From CAVSUR01 sp052143655 (GTDB taxonomy: Bacteria; Actinomycetota; Actinomycetes; Streptosporangiales; Streptosporangiaceae): DNA of 10,591 nt. The DNA lies in NCBI GenBank assembly GCA_052143655.1, contig JBKQSL010000500.1, forward strand, positions 1 through 10,591, in the 5' to 3' direction. This document shows, in pieces, positions 6,823 through 10,591 of this stretch. Every line of letters begins with the position of its first letter. Positions within the stretch are counted from its first letter, which is position 1. The position numbers and the translations under genes were made by a program. A model generated the notes under the pieces. The model was given only the letters and a program-made list of their open reading frames with translations. It had not been told where the DNA came from and made no database searches.

Positions 6823-7499
6823 GCCAGCCGATGCGTGTTCTCATCGCTGACGACCAGTGGGTGGTCCGTGAAGGCCTGGCGATGGTGCTAGGCCTCCTGC
6901 CTGACGTCGAAGTCGTGGGCTCGGCCTCTGACGGCGACGAGGCCGTCGCCATGGCCGCTGACCTGCTCCCCGACATCGTCCTCATGGACCTGCGGATGCC
7001 CCGCTGTGATGGCGTCAAGGCCACCCGCTTGCTGGGTGAGCGCGCGCCGGAGACCAAGGTCGTCGTGCTTACCACCTACGCCGATGACCGATCCGTGATA
7101 AACGCCCTGCGAGCTGGCGCGCGCGGTTACCTGACCAAAGACGCGGGCGGGGCAGAGATCCGCCACGCCCTCAGACAAGTCCTCGATAACCATGCGGTCA
7201 TCGACCCCGCCGTCCAGCATCACGTGGTCGACGCCATCGCCACCGGATCACCGGCCCAGGACCGGCGACCGCTCTCACCTCTTCCCGCGGGTCTCACTCG
7301 CCGGGAAGCCGAGGTACTGTCACTCATCGCCACAGGCATGTCGAACCGCGAGATCGCCGAACACCTCGTCGTCAGGGAAGGCACCGTCAAAAGCCACATC
7401 AACCACCTGCTCGCCAAGATCGACGCACGCGACCGCGTCCAAGCGGTCACCTTCGCCTACCAGCACGGACTTGCCCCGCCACGGGAACAGCCCGGCTGA
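6819..7499 (+). CDS. NarL/LuxR-family response regulator
   Basis: A 226-residue regulator that should be phosphorylated by the kinase encoded just upstream, to which it is coupled by an ATGA overlap. The receiver domain (about 5-120) has the acidic pair D11-D12, phospho-acceptor D57 in IVLMDLRMP, T85 in VVVLTTYADD, and K107 in GYLTKDAG, so all active residues are present. A linker rich in Pro/Ser (about 143-158) joins a LuxR-type helix-turn-helix (about 159-217) with LTRREAEVLSLIATGMSNREIA and the recognition-helix region EGTVKSHINHLLAKI. Such regulators bind short inverted repeats as dimers, so the palindrome at 5531-5564 is a natural candidate target. Proteins of this family usually regulate adjacent ABC exporter genes. 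Confidence 0.96.
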   Translation: MSQPMRVLIADDQWVVREGLAMVLGLLPDVEVVGSASDGDEAVAMAADLLPDIVLMDLRMPRCDGVKATRLLGERAPETKVVVLTTYADDRSVINALRAGARGYLTKDAGGAEIRHALRQVLDNHAVIDPAVQHHVVDAIATGSPAQDRRPLSPLPAGLTRREAEVLSLIATGMSNREIAEHLVVREGTVKSHINHLLAKIDARDRVQAVTFAYQHGLAPPREQPG

Positions 7500-7549
7500 A
7501 AGTCCCCGTCGCTCGCACCCATCTGACGCTCGGACCGCATCCAACAAAT

Positions 7550-7580
7550 CCGGCATCCGTTTCTACCCGAACGATGCGGG
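7550..7580. terminator. Weak hairpin between convergent genes, possible terminator
   Basis: GCATC-C-GTT (7553-7561) can pair with AACGATGC (7570-7577) around an eight-base loop, with one bulged C; two outer C-G pairs add little. It lies in the 104-base spacer between the regulator end (7499) and the convergent phaC end (7604). There is no T-run on either strand, as is common for actinobacterial terminators, so this is tentative. Confidence 0.3.
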
Positions 7581-7603
7581 AACAGCGGCCGGCTCTCGCG
7601 CGG

Positions 7604-9403
7604 TCACAGGTGAATGTAGGTGCCCGGGGCGGGTTCCCCTGGCGGGTAGCGGGAGCTGCCGACGGCCTCGGGGGCGGGGGTCAGCTCGCCGGAGCGGTCG
7701 GCCAGCCAGCGCACCCAGTGCTCCCACCAGGACCCATCGTGCCGCTCACCGCCTGCGAGCCAGTCATCGGCGGAGGGCGGCGTCTGCGGGTTGAGGAAGT
7801 ACCCGAGCCGGGGATGCCCGGGGTCGGCAACCACGGTCTGGATGTGGCCGCTTGAGCACAGGACGAACTGGGTGCGGCCGGAGACCATCTGGGTGGTCCG
7901 GTAGCAGGTGCGCCATGGCGTGATGTGGTCGGTCAGTCCCGCGGCCACGTACGTGTCGCAGCTGATCCGGGAGATGTCGATGGGTGTGCCGAGGATTTTC
8001 ACGGCACCCGGATGTGCCAGCTGGTTGCCTGCCACCAGGTCCAGCAGCTGATGGTGGAAAGCGGATGTCAGCCGGGTGGTGTCGGCGTTCCAGGCGAGGA
8101 TGTCGAAAGCCGGCGGGTCCTTGCCGAGCAGGTAATTGTTCACGTAGTAGTTCCACACCAGGTCGTTGGGGCGCAGCCAGGAGAACGTGGAGGCCATCTG
8201 CCAGCCGTTGATGACCCCGGTGGGCAGCGACACCCGCTTGGCGAGCGCGAGGGTCTGCGGGGTCGCGAACAGGAACATCCGCCCGTCAGATTCGCAATCG
8301 ATCAGGGTGACCGTCATCGTGACCGAGCGGATCCGCTGGTCGCCCTGGGCGGCGAGGTGCGCCTGGGTGAGCGCGGCCGTCATCCCGCCCAGGCAGCCGC
8401 CCATGATGTTCACATCCGGCGAGCCGCTAACCTCGCGGACCACGTCGATCGCGTCGATCGCCGCCTGGACGTAGGTATCGAAGTTCCAGGCCCGCTGGGC
8501 CCCGGTCGGGTTGCGCCAGCTGATCCCGAACAGCTGGATACCCTGCCGCAGCAGGTACTCGTACATGCTGCGGCCGGGGGCGAGGTCCAGTGCGTAGTAC
8601 TTGTTCACCTGCGGTGGCACCACGAGCAGGGGACGGCCGTAGACAGCATCGCGCTGCGGCGCGTACTGGATCAGCTCGAAGACGTCGTCCCGGTAGATGA
8701 CCGCGCCGGGGGTGGCCGCGAGGTTCTCGCCGATCTTGAACGGCCTGCGGTCGACCATCGAGGGCATGCCGTGGTTGTGCAGCAGGTCGCCGAGCCAGTT
8801 GGCGATCCCCTTTCCGACGCTGCCGCCGCCGGTGTCGAAGCAGCGCTTGAGCGCCGCGGGGTTGGTCCAGAAGAAGTTGGTCGGCGCCATGGCCTCCCGC
8901 AGCAAGACCATCGCGAAGCGCAGCCGCTCGGCGTTCATGCCCTGGATGCCGAGATCGTCGAAGAAGCTGTCAGCTGCCGTGCCGAGGGTGAGGTAGGTCT
9001 GCATCATCGCCCGGTACATCGGGTTCTCGCGCCACGCCGGATCGGCAAAGCGCTTGTCTGCCTTCTCCGGCGCGACCTCGGACACGCCCAGCCCGACCCG
9101 CAGCAGCTCCGCGCTGACCTCGGGCCCGGCCCGCAGCAGGGCCTGCGGCTGGCGCATCGCCACCTGACCGAGGAACCGCACTGCTTCCAGCATGTCGCGC
9201 AGGCCGAGGACGGCACGGGGGCCGGGCACGAGCGCGGCCTCGGCCCCGCCGGCCAGCTGGGCGGCGGCATCGGCGAGGTCCCCCGCTGGCGGGGGGGTGG
9301 CCCGGCGGCCCGGCCGCGGCCTGGCGGCCCGGGGAGCGGCAGCGACCGGGCGGCCGTCGGGCGAGCCGCCGGCGGCCGGCGGCTCGCCGCGCGGCGCGGT
9401 CAT
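7604..9403 (-). CDS. phaC: Poly(3-hydroxyalkanoate) synthase, class I type
   Basis: A 599-residue cytoplasmic/granule enzyme that polymerises (R)-3-hydroxyacyl-CoA into polyhydroxyalkanoate, releasing CoA. The lipase-like box is GGCLGG with nucleophile C337; D492 (GLTDHITPW) and H520 (SSGHIQ) complete the triad, with spacing close to that of the Cupriavidus necator enzyme (C319, D480, H508). Other family marks are the N-terminal PhaC_N-like region (about 115-285), FGISWRNPT (292-300), YVNNYLLGKDPPAFDILAWNAD (420-441, described by its start and end) and a C-terminal APGTYIHL. Residues 1-60 are a low-complexity Pro/Ala/Arg-rich tail. The chosen ATG (9403) overlaps the thiolase stop as ATGA and has GGAG eight bases upstream; an earlier start at 9451 lies inside the thiolase gene. 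No PhaE or PhaR partner is seen, in line with class I. Confidence 0.93.
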   Translation of the reverse strand: MTAPRGEPPAAGGSPDGRPVAAAPRAARPRPGRRATPPPAGDLADAAAQLAGGAEAALVPGPRAVLGLRDMLEAVRFLGQVAMRQPQALLRAGPEVSAELLRVGLGVSEVAPEKADKRFADPAWRENPMYRAMMQTYLTLGTAADSFFDDLGIQGMNAERLRFAMVLLREAMAPTNFFWTNPAALKRCFDTGGGSVGKGIANWLGDLLHNHGMPSMVDRRPFKIGENLAATPGAVIYRDDVFELIQYAPQRDAVYGRPLLVVPPQVNKYYALDLAPGRSMYEYLLRQGIQLFGISWRNPTGAQRAWNFDTYVQAAIDAIDVVREVSGSPDVNIMGGCLGGMTAALTQAHLAAQGDQRIRSVTMTVTLIDCESDGRMFLFATPQTLALAKRVSLPTGVINGWQMASTFSWLRPNDLVWNYYVNNYLLGKDPPAFDILAWNADTTRLTSAFHHQLLDLVAGNQLAHPGAVKILGTPIDISRISCDTYVAAGLTDHITPWRTCYRTTQMVSGRTQFVLCSSGHIQTVVADPGHPRLGYFLNPQTPPSADDWLAGGERHDGSWWEHWVRWLADRSGELTPAPEAVGSSRYPPGEPAPGTYIHL

Positions 9404-10566
9404 GACAGCCGCTCCACGATCATGGCCATGCCCTGGCCGCCGCCGACGCACATCGTCTCCAGCCCGATCATCGCGTCCTGGGCGAGCAAATCGTTCAGCA
9501 GCGTGGCCAGGATGCGCACCCCGGTCATCCCGAACGGATGGCCGAGGGCGATGGCTCCGCCGTGCGGATTGAGCCGTTCGCTGAACGGGTCGACGCCGAT
9601 CCCCCAGGCCGACGGGATGACCTGAGCGGCGAACGCCTCGTTGATCTCCAGGACATCAACGTCATCGATGGTCATCCCGGCCCGGCCCAGTGCCTGCCGG
9701 GTGGACTCGACCGGGCCCAGGCCCATCAGCTCGGGCTCGAGGGCGCTGACGCCGGTGGACACGATCCGGGCGAGCGGCATGATCCCGGGCCGGCCCGCGA
9801 GCGCGGCCGACATGACCACGGCGGCTGCCGCGCCGTCGTTGAGCGGGCAGGAGTTCCCGGCGGTCACCAGGCCGTCCTCGCGGAACACTGGCTTCAGCGC
9901 CGCCAGCCGGTCCAGGCTGGTGTCCGGCCGGGGCCCGTCGTCGGCCGTCATCGTGGCCCCGGAGGGCAGCGGCACGGGGATGATCTCGCGGCTGAAGATC
10001 CTGTCCTGGCCAGCCCGGACTGCGCGCTGGTGACTGCGCAGCGCGAACTGGTCCGTCTCCGCGCGGGTGACGTCGTACCGGGCGGCCACGTTCTCGGCTG
10101 TCTCGCCCATGCTCATATAGGCCTGCGGCAGGCCCTCGCTGTTGCCGGGCAGCAGCCGGGGGTTGCGCGTTTCCTGCTGGTCGGCGAATACGCCCAGCGG
10201 CGAGCGGGTACTGGATTCCACGCCGGCGCACACGAACGCCGAGCCCTCGCCAGCCCTGATGGCATGGAAGGCCATCCGGACTGCCTGCAGCGATGACGAG
10301 CAGTACCGGTTGACCGTGGTGCCCGGGGCCCCCACCCCGGCCAGGAGGCTGATGATGCGGGCCAGGTTGTGCGACTGCTCGCCGCCGGGCAGCGCGCAGC
10401 CGCAGATCACGTCGTCGATCTGGCCGCGGTCCAGCTGCGGGACCCGCTCAAGGACCTGGTTGACCACGTACGCGGCCAGGTCGTCGGGCCGCTGACCGAT
10501 CAGCGAGCCCTTGCCGGCCCGGCCGATGGGGGTCCGGCCGATGCTGACGATGACGGCTTCTGACAC
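9400..10566 (-). CDS. Thiolase (acetyl-CoA acetyl/acyltransferase)
   Basis: A 388-residue thiolase that condenses two acetyl-CoA to acetoacetyl-CoA or cleaves 3-ketoacyl-CoA. Catalytic residues visible are nucleophile C89 (VNRYCSSSLQA), H343 (GGAIALGHP) and C373 (MCVGGGQGM), with N309 in the NEAF motif. The C89, H343 and C373 spacing matches biosynthetic thiolases such as Zoogloea PhaA (C89, H348, C378). Some stretches (MSMGETAENVAARYDV, NPHGGAIALGHPFG) look more like FadA-type degradative thiolases, so the direction is uncertain. A minor oddity is TAGNSCPLNDGA, where serine usually replaces the cysteine. It starts at GTG 10566 behind a strong AGGAGGA. Its stop overlaps the phaC start, so it likely supplies or balances precursors for polymer synthesis. 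The promoter is outside the window. Confidence 0.94.
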   Translation of the reverse strand: MSEAVIVSIGRTPIGRAGKGSLIGQRPDDLAAYVVNQVLERVPQLDRGQIDDVICGCALPGGEQSHNLARIISLLAGVGAPGTTVNRYCSSSLQAVRMAFHAIRAGEGSAFVCAGVESSTRSPLGVFADQQETRNPRLLPGNSEGLPQAYMSMGETAENVAARYDVTRAETDQFALRSHQRAVRAGQDRIFSREIIPVPLPSGATMTADDGPRPDTSLDRLAALKPVFREDGLVTAGNSCPLNDGAAAAVVMSAALAGRPGIMPLARIVSTGVSALEPELMGLGPVESTRQALGRAGMTIDDVDVLEINEAFAAQVIPSAWGIGVDPFSERLNPHGGAIALGHPFGMTGVRILATLLNDLLAQDAMIGLETMCVGGGQGMAMIVERLS

Positions 10567-10570
10567 GGCA

Positions 10571-10577
10571 TCCTCCT
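10571..10577 (-). promoter_or_regulatory. Strong Shine-Dalgarno of the thiolase gene
   Basis: The minus strand reads AGGAGGA four bases before the GTG at 10566, the clearest ribosome binding site in the window. It decides the GTG start; an ATG one base after it (10570-10568) is out of frame. Confidence 0.85.
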
Positions 10578-10591
10578 GAGGATTGCGGCTA

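Noticed and set aside
7925..9625. Plus-strand frame of 566 codons opposite phaC and the thiolase
   Set aside because: An antisense shadow: biased Gly/Arg/Val/His composition, no motif, and it spans two well-supported genes on the minus strand.

Overview
This is a very GC-rich window with GTG starts, several start codons lacking a Shine-Dalgarno sequence, 4-base ATGA/GTGA gene overlaps, a DUF6247 protein and DrrA-type exporters. Together these point to a chromosomal segment of a filamentous high-GC actinobacterium (Streptosporangiales or Streptomyces-like). The genus is an inference. I see no rRNA, tRNA, CRISPR array, insertion sequence or phage gene.

Layout. (a) 1-769, minus strand: a ribbon-helix-helix (CopG/VapB-like) protein cut by the left edge. 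Upstream of it lies a DUF6247 gene overlapping a small RelE/ParE-like gene by 4 bases, read here as an antitoxin-toxin pair. A possible 52-codon frame (766-924) runs into the DUF6247 start. (b) 925-1087: no convincing gene. (c) 1088-5324, minus strand: two ABC-2 type exporters, each an ATPase gene overlapping its permease gene by ATGA. The promoter-distal pair (ATPase 1855-2895, permease 1088-1858) is DrrA-like. The promoter-proximal pair (ATPase 4341-5324, permease 3178-4344) is BcrA-like. They are separated by a 282-base gap. (d) 5325-5625: a divergent control region with a perfect 14-bp-arm inverted repeat (5531-5564), a degenerate extra half-site, overlapping promoter-like elements and a possible 55-codon leader frame joined to the ATPase gene. 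(e) 5626-7499, plus strand: a NarL/LuxR-type two-component system, histidine kinase then response regulator, overlapping by ATGA. (f) 7500-7603: short convergent spacer with a weak hairpin. (g) 7604-10566, minus strand: a thiolase gene with a strong ribosome binding site, overlapping a class I-type poly(3-hydroxyalkanoate) synthase gene (phaC) by ATGA.

How the parts may work together. The kinase/regulator pair is divergent from the exporters, and the best palindrome lies between them. The simplest reading is a sense-and-export module in which the LuxR-type regulator binds the 5531-5564 palindrome and controls the BcrA-like exporter, and perhaps the second pair downstream. The B. subtilis LnrJK/LnrLMN linearmycin system is a known analogue in architecture. 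The thiolase-PhaC pair is a separate carbon-storage operon: the thiolase makes or cleaves 3-ketoacyl-CoA and PhaC polymerises 3-hydroxyacyl-CoA. No acetoacetyl-CoA reductase (PhaB) is in view. Nothing in the sequence proves an undescribed system. The most promising leads are the palindromic control region with its candidate leader peptide, and the DUF6247/RelE-like pair.
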